A stretch of 10,970 nucleotides of DNA from Lachnospiraceae bacterium UBA3762 (GTDB lineage: Bacteria; Bacillota; Clostridia; Lachnospirales; Lachnospiraceae): NCBI GenBank assembly GCA_002371615.1, contig DFGA01000044.1, positions 1 to 10,970 of the forward strand. The letters are read 5' to 3'. This document shows, one piece after another, positions 1-6,263 of this stretch. The notes beneath the pieces were generated by a model. The model was given only the letters and a program-made list of their open reading frames with translations. It was not told where the DNA came from and searched no databases. The translations under genes were made by a program, and so were the position numbers. The number at the start of each line of letters is the position of its first letter. Positions within the stretch are counted from its first letter, which is position 1.

Positions 1-7
1 GAGAAAT

Positions 8-14
8 TCCTCCT
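8..14 (-). promoter_or_regulatory. Shine-Dalgarno of an off-window minus-strand gene
   Basis: Read on the minus strand, these bases give AGGAGGA, followed by seven bases before the window ends. That is a strong ribosome binding site at the spacing where a start codon would lie just outside the left edge. It sits 28 bases downstream of the stop of the 43-480 gene, so that gene and the unseen one are probably co-transcribed leftward. Confidence 0.6.
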
Positions 15-42
15 ACTCGATTTTATCTATTAAAGTAATATT

Positions 43-480
43 TTAAATATATTTTGAATATCTCGAAACAACTATGTCTTCCGCTTCTCTCTCAAGCCGG
101 TATGACCTGATGGGATGCAGGAAACCGCAAGGTATACTGTAGGATCTGCGCTCAGTAAGTGAGAGTCTGTTAGACAACTCGAAAAGATTCCTTCGAATGG
201 AAAGATACCATGTTGAATAAACGAAAAGTATCATGACTGCAAGAGCTGCAAGTGTAATCCAAAAAACATATACCGCAGCATCCGCAGAAGGTGCAGCAGA
301 AAGAGGCACATCATTGTTTTCAACGATATAGAAAATATAATCGCCCGTCGCAGAAACTGCCTGCTCGGTAGACTTAGCCTGTGTCTTCTCGGCAGATAAG
401 CCTATAAGCGGTAAAAGAAGCAATGCGATAAAAGCTATAGTTGCAAGTGTGTATACAGTGATTTTACGTTTAAGTGACAT
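43..480 (-). CDS. Small secreted/membrane-anchored protein, function unknown
   Basis: This 145-residue protein is not recognised as a named family. The ATG at 480 is preceded on the minus strand by an AGAGGA ribosome binding site. Residues about 5-29 form a hydrophobic N-terminal segment ending in LSA, consistent with a signal peptide or first membrane segment. A short polar stretch of about 40 residues follows, then a second membrane segment at about 69-89, then a basic, Arg-rich C-terminal tail of about 55 residues that would lie in the cytoplasm. Just before the second segment is ENNDVPLSAAPS. It resembles the 'DE-x-P-L-A' stretch that often precedes the C-terminal membrane anchor of secreted proteins in Clostridia; this comparison is from memory. 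The predicted topology is N-terminal signal, short external loop, membrane anchor and cytoplasmic tail. It is divergently oriented from the sigma/pilus block, so a functional link is only positional. Confidence 0.7.
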   Translation of the reverse strand: MSLKRKITVYTLATIAFIALLLLPLIGLSAEKTQAKSTEQAVSATGDYIFYIVENNDVPLSAAPSADAAVYVFWITLAALAVMILFVYSTWYLSIRRNLFELSNRLSLTERRSYSIPCGFLHPIRSYRLEREAEDIVVSRYSKYI

Positions 481-637
481 TGTAATCCTCTTTTCTTATA
501 AAACACAATTACCCTTTCAACAGTAAAGACACTTGAAATATCAAAAAAGGTTCAGAAAACTTTTCTTTTTTTGTTACAAGGTTTATAATAAAATTCGTTA
601 ATCATGTGATTTATATAAGGATTTTCGGGGGAAGGAA
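481..637. promoter_or_regulatory. Divergent intergenic region with candidate promoter and inverted repeats
   Basis: This 157-base AT-rich region separates the minus-strand gene from the rightward block. A TATAAT hexamer at 584-589 is a good rightward -10 element, but the base run at the 17-base spacing (561-566, TTTTCT) is a poor -35. A perfect inverted repeat AGAAAA-C-TTTTCT at 554-566 overlaps that -35 position and could be an operator. A second short repeat, AATCA-TG-TGATT, spans 600-611 close to the expected transcription start. A GGGGGAAGG ribosome binding site directly precedes the ATG at 638. No convincing minus-strand promoter and no clear ECF-type -35/-10 pair could be picked out, so autoregulation by the downstream sigma factor is not shown. 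Confidence 0.35.
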
Positions 638-1336
638 ATGAGTGAGGATTATTTCAAGAGTTATAAGATGTTCAAATTTGTTCAACTTGCACTTCTTGTG
701 ATTTTCGCTATCTGTTTTTTTCTGTTTATTTTTTTGGATGAAAGTCTTAGGGTAAGCGTTTTTTCGAACAAGGTACTTCTTACGATATGTGTTTTTTTGT
801 GGGCATTTATGCTCTACAGTGTTGCGTGTATTATTATGGATTTCAGGCTTCTCGAAGGCCATATAGTTCATGACCATGTGCTAAAGAGAGCTGTATATGT
901 TGATACGCTTACCGGAATTCCCAACAGATTTTCCTGCGATCAGATTTTTGAAAAGTATGAAAATGCAGCGGACATATCAAAACTCGGATGTGCTCTTATT
1001 ATGATCGACAATCTTGATGAGATTAACAGGGAGCATGGAAGATCAAGCGGAAACGTCGCTCTCAAGGAGTTTTCCTCGGTGGTGGAGAGAGTAAGTGCAT
1101 ATTACGGTTTTGTTGGCAGAAACAACGGAAACGAGTTTCTGGTTGTTATAGAAAACTGTGACAGTAATAAAATGAAAAGGTTTGCCACGGAACTTCAAAA
1201 AGAAATGGATATATACAACAAAACTTCAGGCGGATACGCTATCCGGATCAGGCTGTCCAAAGCACTTAACGAAGACTTCGGCCTTGAGGATTTTCGTGAG
1301 CTTGTGGCTAAGTTGTACGGGATTGCCAAGGTGTAA
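638..1336 (+). CDS. Membrane protein with degenerate GGDEF domain
   Basis: This 232-residue protein has two predicted membrane segments (about 14-33 and 45-67) followed by a cytoplasmic GGDEF-fold domain. The domain opens with the typical LTGIPNR at 91-97 and ends at an LYGIAKV resembling the usual 'ALY-x-AK' close. Active diguanylate cyclases make c-di-GMP from two GTP, but the catalytic residues here are altered. The signature reads NGNEF at 163-167 instead of GG(D/E)EF. The position of the first metal-binding Asp (the one before I-D) is Met122. The usual GD after the ND/GH region is GN (138-139). Asn130, which in active enzymes contacts guanine, is retained. Catalysis is therefore unlikely, and a sensory, GTP-binding or protein-interaction role is more plausible. 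It ends with tandem stops, and the second overlaps the ATG of the sigma factor gene, so translation is probably coupled. Confidence 0.85.
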   Translation: MSEDYFKSYKMFKFVQLALLVIFAICFFLFIFLDESLRVSVFSNKVLLTICVFLWAFMLYSVACIIMDFRLLEGHIVHDHVLKRAVYVDTLTGIPNRFSCDQIFEKYENAADISKLGCALIMIDNLDEINREHGRSSGNVALKEFSSVVERVSAYYGFVGRNNGNEFLVVIENCDSNKMKRFATELQKEMDIYNKTSGGYAIRIRLSKALNEDFGLEDFRELVAKLYGIAKV

Positions 1337-1338
1337 TA

Positions 1339-1911
1339 ATGGCTGATTTTAACCATGCCTATATAGGGCGGCTGGTGCAAAAATCGCAAAGGGGCGACAG
1401 TGATGCTTTTGCCGAACTGTATGCCATAACATATCAGCACACATACAATTATGCTGCACATTATTTAAGAGATCCCAATCTGGCACAGGATGCATTGCAG
1501 GAAACATATATCCTTGCCCTGCGTAATATCGGAGGGATCAAAGAGCCGGCATTGTTTGTTGCGTGGCTCAACCAGATCTGTTTCAGGGTGTGCTATGATA
1601 TGGAACGCAAAAACCGGCAGGAATATGGGGAGAATAATCCCGAACTGCTGGAACTGCTGAGTGATGATTATATTGATCATAACCCGGAAGATAAAACCGA
1701 AACAACGGATGAGACATCAAGACTGAAAGAAGCGGTCATGTCCCTTCCTTTCAACGAGCAGCAGGTAGTCGTCATGCGTTATTATAACGACATGAAACTC
1801 GAGGATATAGCCTCGGCACTGGGATGTTCAAGAAGCAGTGTCAAAAGATACCTGATAACAGCCAGAGAAAGGCTTAATAAGATGCTCAGAAAGGAGGGAG
1901 AAGATGTTTAG
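1339..1911 (+). CDS. ECF-type RNA polymerase sigma factor
   Basis: This 190-residue protein has the two-domain layout of extracytoplasmic-function sigma-70 factors. Region 2 covers about residues 24-92 and includes the DALQETYILAL helix (core binding) and the aromatic FVAWL / ICFRVCYD stretch (-10 recognition and melting). An acidic linker spans about 93-125. Region 4 covers about 127-182, with LPFNEQQVVVMRYY followed by the helix-turn-helix LEDIASALGCSRSSVKRYL, which reads the -35 element. The start ATG overlaps the second stop of the GGDEF gene and has an AAGGTG ribosome binding site five bases away. The 3' end overlaps the next gene by eight bases, the usual arrangement of a sigma factor with its membrane regulator. 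The target promoters cannot be read from the window. Confidence 0.92.
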   Translation: MADFNHAYIGRLVQKSQRGDSDAFAELYAITYQHTYNYAAHYLRDPNLAQDALQETYILALRNIGGIKEPALFVAWLNQICFRVCYDMERKNRQEYGENNPELLELLSDDYIDHNPEDKTETTDETSRLKEAVMSLPFNEQQVVVMRYYNDMKLEDIASALGCSRSSVKRYLITARERLNKMLRKEGEDV

Positions 1912-2392
1912 AAGGAATAAAATATACAGTATCGACAGAAAAGCAGCGAACGAAGCACTTCAAAATGTCTTCGCCGCTTGTGAGCAGACTCCCAATACGC
2001 AGTCACTTGATGTGCTGCTTTTCAAAAACATAGCAAATACAACACTTGTAAAGCTTGGGAAGTGGCTGTCAGTCGCATTGCTTGTACTTATCATGCTGTG
2101 TCCGCTTGTGTTTTATATAGCCGGAAAGCAGCCTGAAGATGTAAGAGGAAAGACGGATATTAAGGTAACAGAGCATCACATCGACGAGGCAGATCAATGC
2201 TTTGTGATGACATTAAGTGGAGACGATATATATTACGAGGGAATATATGCCAAAAAGGAAGACGGATCGGTGATATATCCGTTATCGGTCGAGCCGGACG
2301 GAACCGTAAGGTTCCATTTTGAAAGCGGCACACTCAATATCTATATTCCCGATACGGAGGGTGGAATTGTCCAGGCAGTTTTATCCAAATAG
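1904..2392 (+). CDS. Single-pass membrane protein, candidate anti-sigma factor
   Basis: This 162-residue protein has a cytoplasmic N-terminus of about 52 residues, one strong membrane segment at about 53-73, and an extracytoplasmic domain of about 85 residues that looks beta-rich (alternating hydrophobics, DGSVIYPLSVEPDGTV). This is the topology of membrane anti-sigma factors, which bind their sigma on the inside and sense signals outside. The ATG lies eight bases inside the sigma gene, with AAGGAGG at 1891-1897, so the pair is translationally coupled. No zinc-binding anti-sigma HxxxCxxC motif is visible in the N-terminus, which contains a single Cys at 26. The assignment therefore rests on position and topology, not sequence recognition. 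It could instead be a plain accessory membrane protein of the downstream lipoprotein. Confidence 0.65.
   Translation: MFRRNKIYSIDRKAANEALQNVFAACEQTPNTQSLDVLLFKNIANTTLVKLGKWLSVALLVLIMLCPLVFYIAGKQPEDVRGKTDIKVTEHHIDEADQCFVMTLSGDDIYYEGIYAKKEDGSVIYPLSVEPDGTVRFHFESGTLNIYIPDTEGGIVQAVLSK
2356..2360 (+). promoter_or_regulatory. Ribosome binding site that sets the TTG start at 2367
   Basis: GGAGG is followed by six bases and then TTG at 2367, which is ideal spacing. The in-frame GTG at 2361 touches the GGAGG and is too close. A more upstream TTG at 2319 has no comparable site, and using it would bury the lipoprotein signal behind a 16-residue extension. Confidence 0.6.
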
Positions 2393-3314
2393 AATAATAG
2401 CCCTGATGTGTGCTGTTTTAATGGCGGTAACACTGTGTGCCTGCAATGACGGACCTGAAGAGACAGAAGTTGAGATCTCAAAGGTCGGGTCTACGCAGAA
2501 CAGGAGTAATGAGCCCAAGTGCCTGACTCCGGTTGCCGGAGGTGAACAGATACTCGGTGGCGGTGAACTTACGGTAGATGCTTCAAATTCCGATGAAGGC
2601 TACCTGTATGTCAAAAATACTGGAGAAGTTGATGATGTTAAGATTCAGTTAGCCTGTAATGACAGCGTGACATATACATACATCATTCCGGACGGTGATT
2701 CGGTAATACCGTTGTCTTTGGGGGACGGAACCTATACGGTTATTGCCTATGAAGGAATGGGAGAAGAAGGCATGTATGCAACAAAGTTTGCTGAAGATAT
2801 CAATGTTGTGATGCCTGACCCGTATCTGCCCTTTTTATACCCCAACTGTTATGTCCAGTTCGATATTAATTCCGACGTAGTAGCTCTGGGTAAAGATCTT
2901 GCCGAAGGCAAGGCGACTGACATAGAAGTTGTTGCCGCAGTATATGATTATGTGATCAAGAATATAACCTATGATCATGAAAGAGCAGCAACCGTTAAGC
3001 CGAACTACGTTCCGAGTGTCGATTCGGTACTTAAAGAGAAAAAGGGTATCTGCTTTGATTATGCCGCTCTTATGGCAGCTATGTTAAGAAGCCAGAGGAT
3101 CCCGACCAAGCTTGAATTCGGATATGCAGGGGATGCTTATCATGCATGGATCACGGCATATATAGAAGACGAAGGCTGGATAAACGGAATAATAGAATTT
3201 GACGGTGTGGACTGGACACTTATGGATCCTACATTCGCTGCGAATGCCGGAACCAAAAAGATAAAAAGCTTTATAGGCGACGGAAATAACTACACTACTA
3301 AGTATACATATTAG
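2367..3314 (+). CDS. Transglutaminase-like superfamily lipoprotein
   Basis: With the TTG at 2367 as start, this is a 315-residue protein whose N-terminus is a lipoprotein signal: Arg residues at 3 and 9, a hydrophobic run at about 10-24, and a lipobox-like LCAC with the lipid-accepting Cys at 26. A polar linker follows, then a beta-rich region at about 65-150. The transglutaminase-like domain occupies about 180-295. Its papain-type triad is complete: Cys229 in GICFDYA, His259 in AYHAW, and Asp287 in MDPTF. Family members are cysteine proteases, peptide crosslinkers or, in bacteria, often uncharacterised surface enzymes; the substrate here is unknown. The gene overlaps the preceding membrane protein gene by 26 bases, so the two are probably made together. 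The predicted location is the outer face of the cytoplasmic membrane. The link to the pilus genes downstream is by operon position only. Confidence 0.85.
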   Translation: MSRQFYPNRIIALMCAVLMAVTLCACNDGPEETEVEISKVGSTQNRSNEPKCLTPVAGGEQILGGGELTVDASNSDEGYLYVKNTGEVDDVKIQLACNDSVTYTYIIPDGDSVIPLSLGDGTYTVIAYEGMGEEGMYATKFAEDINVVMPDPYLPFLYPNCYVQFDINSDVVALGKDLAEGKATDIEVVAAVYDYVIKNITYDHERAATVKPNYVPSVDSVLKEKKGICFDYAALMAAMLRSQRIPTKLEFGYAGDAYHAWITAYIEDEGWINGIIEFDGVDWTLMDPTFAANAGTKKIKSFIGDGNNYTTKYTY

Positions 3315-3329
3315 ATGCTGATAGGAGGA

Positions 3330-3345
3330 ACCCACGGAAGTGGGT
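3330..3345 (+). other. Perfect stem-loop with GNRA tetraloop in the gap before pilC
   Basis: ACCCAC and GTGGGT form a perfect six-base-pair stem closed by a GGAA loop, a GNRA-class tetraloop. It lies in the 67-base gap between the lipoprotein gene and the platform gene. An AGGAGG at 3323-3328 sits immediately before the stem without an obvious gene behind it. The only short frame is GTG at 3340 with five codons. The stem is not followed by a T-run, so it does not look like a classical terminator. It could be a processing or stability element that separates regulatory from structural gene expression. Confidence 0.55.
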
Positions 3346-3371
3346 GACACTTTATAAATTCTAATGGATTT

Positions 3372-3376
3372 GGAGG
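3372..3376 (+). promoter_or_regulatory. Ribosome binding site that sets the ATG at 3382
   Basis: GGAGG followed by five A residues leads into the ATG at 3382. An in-frame ATG at 3364 lies upstream of this site and has no good ribosome binding site of its own, so 3382 is preferred. Confidence 0.6.
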
Positions 3377-3381
3377 AAAAA

Positions 3382-4431
3382 ATGAGCGACAAGAAAAAGC
3401 TTCTCAACAATCAGGAACTGTCTATGTTCTGTGATCAGATAGCGATGATACTGAATGCGGGAATCTCTCCGATGGAGGGTATTTCCATCATGCTTGATGA
3501 TGCGACAACGGACGAGGGACGACAGATCCTTCAGACGATTCTTGACAAGTGTAACGAAGGCGATACGTTCCATCATTCGGTTGAGGCCTCCCAGGTATTT
3601 CCCAAGTATGCTCTTGATATGATTGAGATAGGAGAACAGTCCGGTAAGCTTGAAGAGGTAATGAGGGCTCTGGCATTCCATTACAACAGGGAAGAAAATG
3701 TTGCCAGGGGCATCAAGAGTGCGGTTACTTACCCTATGATGATCGTCGGTATGATGCTTATAGTCATCCTCGTTCTTGTTATCAAGGTACTCCCGATTTT
3801 TAATGATGTGTTCAAACAGCTCGGAACGGAGATGACAGGCTTCTCGAAAGGAATGCTCAATTTCGGAGCGGTTGTCAGCAGATATGCACTTGTTATTGTT
3901 ATAGTTGCGGCGGTTCTTATTGTTGCAGTATTTATCCTTACCAAGACAGCGGCAGGAAGAGCAAAACTTCGCAGTTTCCTATCCAAATTTGTTGCAACAA
4001 GAGGTCTCTATGATAAGATCGCAGCCGGAAGATTTGCTTCGGGTATGGCCCTAACGATGAGCGCAGGACTCGATACGGATGAGAGCCTTGCGATGGTTTC
4101 CAATCTTGTTGATAATAGCGATATGATCGAGAAGATCAATAAGAGCAAAGAGTATATGGCGGAGGGAAAATCATTTGCTGACGCTTTGAGCATGTCGGGT
4201 ATATTCTCCAATATGTATTCAAGAATGATATCCGTTGGATTCAGAACAGGATCGGTTGACAAAGTTCTTGAAAAGATAGCGGTCGGATATGATGAGGAGG
4301 TCGATGAGAAGATGTCAAACCTCATCTCGGTACTTGAGCCGACTCTTGTTATAATTCTGTCGGTAGTTGTGTGCCTCATTCTGCTGTCGGTGATGTTACC
4401 TCTTATGGGAGTTATGGGTAGTATAGGATGA
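3382..4431 (+). CDS. pilC: Type IV pilus / type II secretion platform protein (PilC/GspF family)
   Basis: This 349-residue protein is the inner-membrane platform on which pilin subunits are assembled and against which the cytoplasmic ATPase acts. It shows the family's internal duplication: two cytoplasmic helical domains (about 12-115 and 213-318), each with a matching motif (IGEQSGKLEEVM at 83-94 and GFRTGSVDKVL at 286-296). Membrane segments lie at about 117-136, 167-187 and 321-341. It is shorter than the roughly 400 residues of Gram-negative PilC/GspF because the N-terminal extension is minimal; the first domain begins almost at once. The stop overlaps the next gene by four bases (ATGA), so the genes that follow are coupled to it. 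The family assignment is firm. Whether the machine is a pilus, a pseudopilus or a competence-like system cannot be decided from this gene. Confidence 0.92.
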   Translation: MSDKKKLLNNQELSMFCDQIAMILNAGISPMEGISIMLDDATTDEGRQILQTILDKCNEGDTFHHSVEASQVFPKYALDMIEIGEQSGKLEEVMRALAFHYNREENVARGIKSAVTYPMMIVGMMLIVILVLVIKVLPIFNDVFKQLGTEMTGFSKGMLNFGAVVSRYALVIVIVAAVLIVAVFILTKTAAGRAKLRSFLSKFVATRGLYDKIAAGRFASGMALTMSAGLDTDESLAMVSNLVDNSDMIEKINKSKEYMAEGKSFADALSMSGIFSNMYSRMISVGFRTGSVDKVLEKIAVGYDEEVDEKMSNLISVLEPTLVIILSVVVCLILLSVMLPLMGVMGSIG

Positions 4432-4766
4432 ACAACAGATTTAACAGACCCGGATTGAAAAAAAGAATAATAGAATCGATGAACTTTTCCGTATTCTTTT
4501 TTGTGCTCATCATTGCCGTATTTCTGATAGGTATATCCTTTATCGCATCAACATCATCCAGGGATCAGAAGCAGGTACTGACGGATGCGGTTAATAAGGA
4601 TATCATTCATTGCTATGCAATTGAGGGATATTATCCCCCGAGCCTTGCTTATATTGAAGAACACTACGGGCTCACATACGATAAATCAAAGTATTTGGTT
4701 GATTATGTTCCGGTAGGTGACAATATTATGCCTTCGGTAACGATCGTGGAGATACACGGAAAATGA
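4428..4766 (+). CDS. Small pilin-like membrane protein (pseudopilin candidate)
   Basis: This 112-residue protein has a basic N-terminus, a single hydrophobic helix at about 19-41 and a short extracytoplasmic domain. After the helix comes CYAIEGYYPPSLAYIEEHYGL (Cys62 to Leu82). This recalls the 'Y-x-x-x-G-x-YP-x-x-L-x-x-L' stretch of major pseudopilins such as GspG, which supports a pilin-type subunit. The canonical prepilin site (Gly, then Phe-Thr-Leu-x-Glu) is absent. The only Glu near the helix is Glu16 in RIIESMNF, so processing by a standard prepilin peptidase is uncertain. The start overlaps the platform gene stop (ATGA), and the stop overlaps the next start in the same way, so it is firmly inside the operon. 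Confidence 0.75.
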   Translation: MNNRFNRPGLKKRIIESMNFSVFFFVLIIAVFLIGISFIASTSSRDQKQVLTDAVNKDIIHCYAIEGYYPPSLAYIEEHYGLTYDKSKYLVDYVPVGDNIMPSVTIVEIHGK

Positions 4767-5260
4767 ATTTTGCCAAAAGGAACAAATCAATAGTGGATTT
4801 TCTGTTTATACTCGCACTGTTTGGGGCGTTTGCCATAACGGCTCTTTTTGTTGTGCTTTTCGGTGCAAGGATATACGAGAGTACCGTGAACAATATGAAC
4901 AGCAACTACGAAAAGCGTACTGCCATGTCATATGTTACCGAGAAGATCAGATCGCATGATTACACCGATGGTGTAAATGTTGATGAAACGGGCTCTATAC
5001 TTAAACTTTATCAGACCACCGGTGACAAAAAATATGTAACATATCTGTTTGTAGCTGACGGTTACCTAAAAGAGTTTACAGCAGATGAAGATTATGATTT
5101 TGACTACAAGGCGGGAACAAAGATACTTGCAATAAAAGATTTCTCGGTCAAGAAGGAAAATGATTCGCTCTACCGTTTTAATATCACTGATACAAACGGG
5201 GAAAAGACCGAATTCTTTGTAACGCTGTACAGCGGAACGGATGGTGAGACGGATGACTAA
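4763..5260 (+). CDS. Small single-TM protein of the pilus operon (DUF4860-like)
   Basis: This 165-residue protein has one N-terminal membrane segment at about 12-33 (VDFLFILALFGAFAITALF) and a beta-rich extracytoplasmic domain of about 125 residues. The features YESTVNNMN, then an ALSYVTEK-type stretch (AMSYVTEKIRSHD at 54-66) after the helix, recall the DUF4860 family found in type IV pilus-like operons of Clostridia; that match is from memory. It is coupled at both ends: a four-base ATGA overlap with the previous gene and an overlap of about eight bases with the next. No prepilin cleavage motif is visible. A minor pilin-like or pilus-assembly accessory role is an inference from context. Confidence 0.72.
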   Translation: MNFAKRNKSIVDFLFILALFGAFAITALFVVLFGARIYESTVNNMNSNYEKRTAMSYVTEKIRSHDYTDGVNVDETGSILKLYQTTGDKKYVTYLFVADGYLKEFTADEDYDFDYKAGTKILAIKDFSVKKENDSLYRFNITDTNGEKTEFFVTLYSGTDGETDD

Positions 5261-5693
5261 ATATCTTAAATCCAAAACATCATTGTTCCTGATGGAACTG
5301 ATCATAACGATACTGTTGTTTGCGGCATGCGGTGCCGTTTGCGTGAAGCTGTTTGTCACCTCTTACGTGATGACAAAAGAAACAGTGGAGCTTAACGAGG
5401 CCGTTTCGATCGCGCAGGGATTTGCGGAAGTTATGCGCGGAACTAACGGTGACATTGATTCGGTTATAGAGCATTATCCGGAAGCGGTACGGGGTGATGC
5501 AGGATTTTTCGAAGTGTTCTATGACGAGGAATTTGAACCATGCGAATACGGGGAAGCCGTGTACGTTTCCGACGTAACAATGACGCCGAACGGAGCGATA
5601 CAGAACATGGAAGTACGTATTGTAAGGCTATCGGATTACAGGGATATATACACACTTAACGTTACAAAATACATGAACAAAACAAAGGGGTAA
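5253..5693 (+). CDS. Prepilin-like protein with conserved Glu at the +5 position
   Basis: This 146-residue protein starts with a basic MTKYLKSK leader, followed by SLFLMELIITILLFAACGAV. Aligned to the type IV prepilin signature G-FTLIEL, it keeps Leu at +3, Glu at +5 and Leu at +6, but has Ser in place of the Gly before the cleavage point and Leu in place of Phe at +1. The hydrophobic helix runs to about residue 35, followed by a soluble domain of about 110 residues. Of the four small proteins in this operon it is the most prepilin-like, resembling a minor pilin. The ATG at 5253 was chosen because it leaves a short leader and has GGTGAG four bases upstream; an in-frame ATG at 5241 would add four residues. 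The gene overlaps the previous one by eight bases and ends three bases before the next. Confidence 0.75.
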   Translation: MTKYLKSKTSLFLMELIITILLFAACGAVCVKLFVTSYVMTKETVELNEAVSIAQGFAEVMRGTNGDIDSVIEHYPEAVRGDAGFFEVFYDEEFEPCEYGEAVYVSDVTMTPNGAIQNMEVRIVRLSDYRDIYTLNVTKYMNKTKG

Positions 5694-5696
5694 CTG

Positions 5697-6209
5697 ATGG
5701 ACAGGAAACATTCCGGAGGGATCAATATCGGAACAAGTTCTATACTTGTAACATTTGTGCTGCTGGCACTTGTTACTTTTGCTGCCCTTTCGTACATGTC
5801 GGCAAGGTCGGATTATGTCCTGTCAAAGGAAGCAGCTGACAGAACGGCAAGTTATTATGACGCCAACAGAATGGCGGAGATTTATCTTGCGAATATCGAA
5901 GCGCTTCTTTCAAAGCACAAGAGCAGGTGCGATGGCGAGAAGGAATACATTGAGGGTGTTAACGATCTTTTTGCCGACAATGAGAAGATCGAAGTAAGTG
6001 ACGGCGAAGACGGTTCGAAGAAGCTGTCGTATGTTATCGCCGTAACAAACGGACAAAATCTGAGCGTGGTATTAACTGTGCACTACCCTGATATTAATGA
6101 TGACAGTCTTTTTAAGATCGAAAAATGGTCAACAAGCGTTAACCGGCAGTGGCTTGACAGCGTCAAGGAAGGCTCGGAAGGCGAGTCGGGAACGAAGCTG
6201 TTGTTTTAG
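5697..6209 (+). CDS. Small single-TM protein of the pilus operon, function unknown
   Basis: This 170-residue protein has a short basic N-terminus, a Gly-rich GGINIGTSSI stretch and one hydrophobic helix at about 13-33. It then has SARSDYVLSKEAADRTASYYDANRMAE (residues 35-61), a helical continuation like the stalk of pilin-type proteins, and an extracytoplasmic domain to the end. No Glu follows the Gly at the +5 position, so it is not a canonical prepilin. Its size, topology and location between the other pilin-like genes and the pilT gene suggest a pilus-associated subunit. It begins three bases after the preceding stop, with AAAGGGG as a probable ribosome binding site. The C-terminal tail is acidic and Ser/Gly-rich. 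Confidence 0.72.
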   Translation: MDRKHSGGINIGTSSILVTFVLLALVTFAALSYMSARSDYVLSKEAADRTASYYDANRMAEIYLANIEALLSKHKSRCDGEKEYIEGVNDLFADNEKIEVSDGEDGSKKLSYVIAVTNGQNLSVVLTVHYPDINDDSLFKIEKWSTSVNRQWLDSVKEGSEGESGTKLLF

Positions 6210-6263
6210 CTGCAACAGTCAGTAAACGGATCGGTTCTTATTAATTAGCTAAGGAGAATAATT

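Noticed and set aside
611..877. Minus-strand open frame of 88 codons overlapping the GGDEF gene start
   Set aside because: Its composition is that of an AT-rich antisense frame (Lys/Asn-rich), and the plus-strand frame has clear membrane segments and a GGDEF-fold domain.
3315..3381. c-di-GMP riboswitch before pilC
   Set aside because: A c-di-GMP riboswitch was considered because of the pilus context, but the 67-base gap is too short and lacks the conserved core; only the simple hairpin is present.
4008..4379. Minus-strand open frame of 123 codons inside pilC
   Set aside because: It is antisense to the second conserved GspF domain of the platform protein and has no features of its own.
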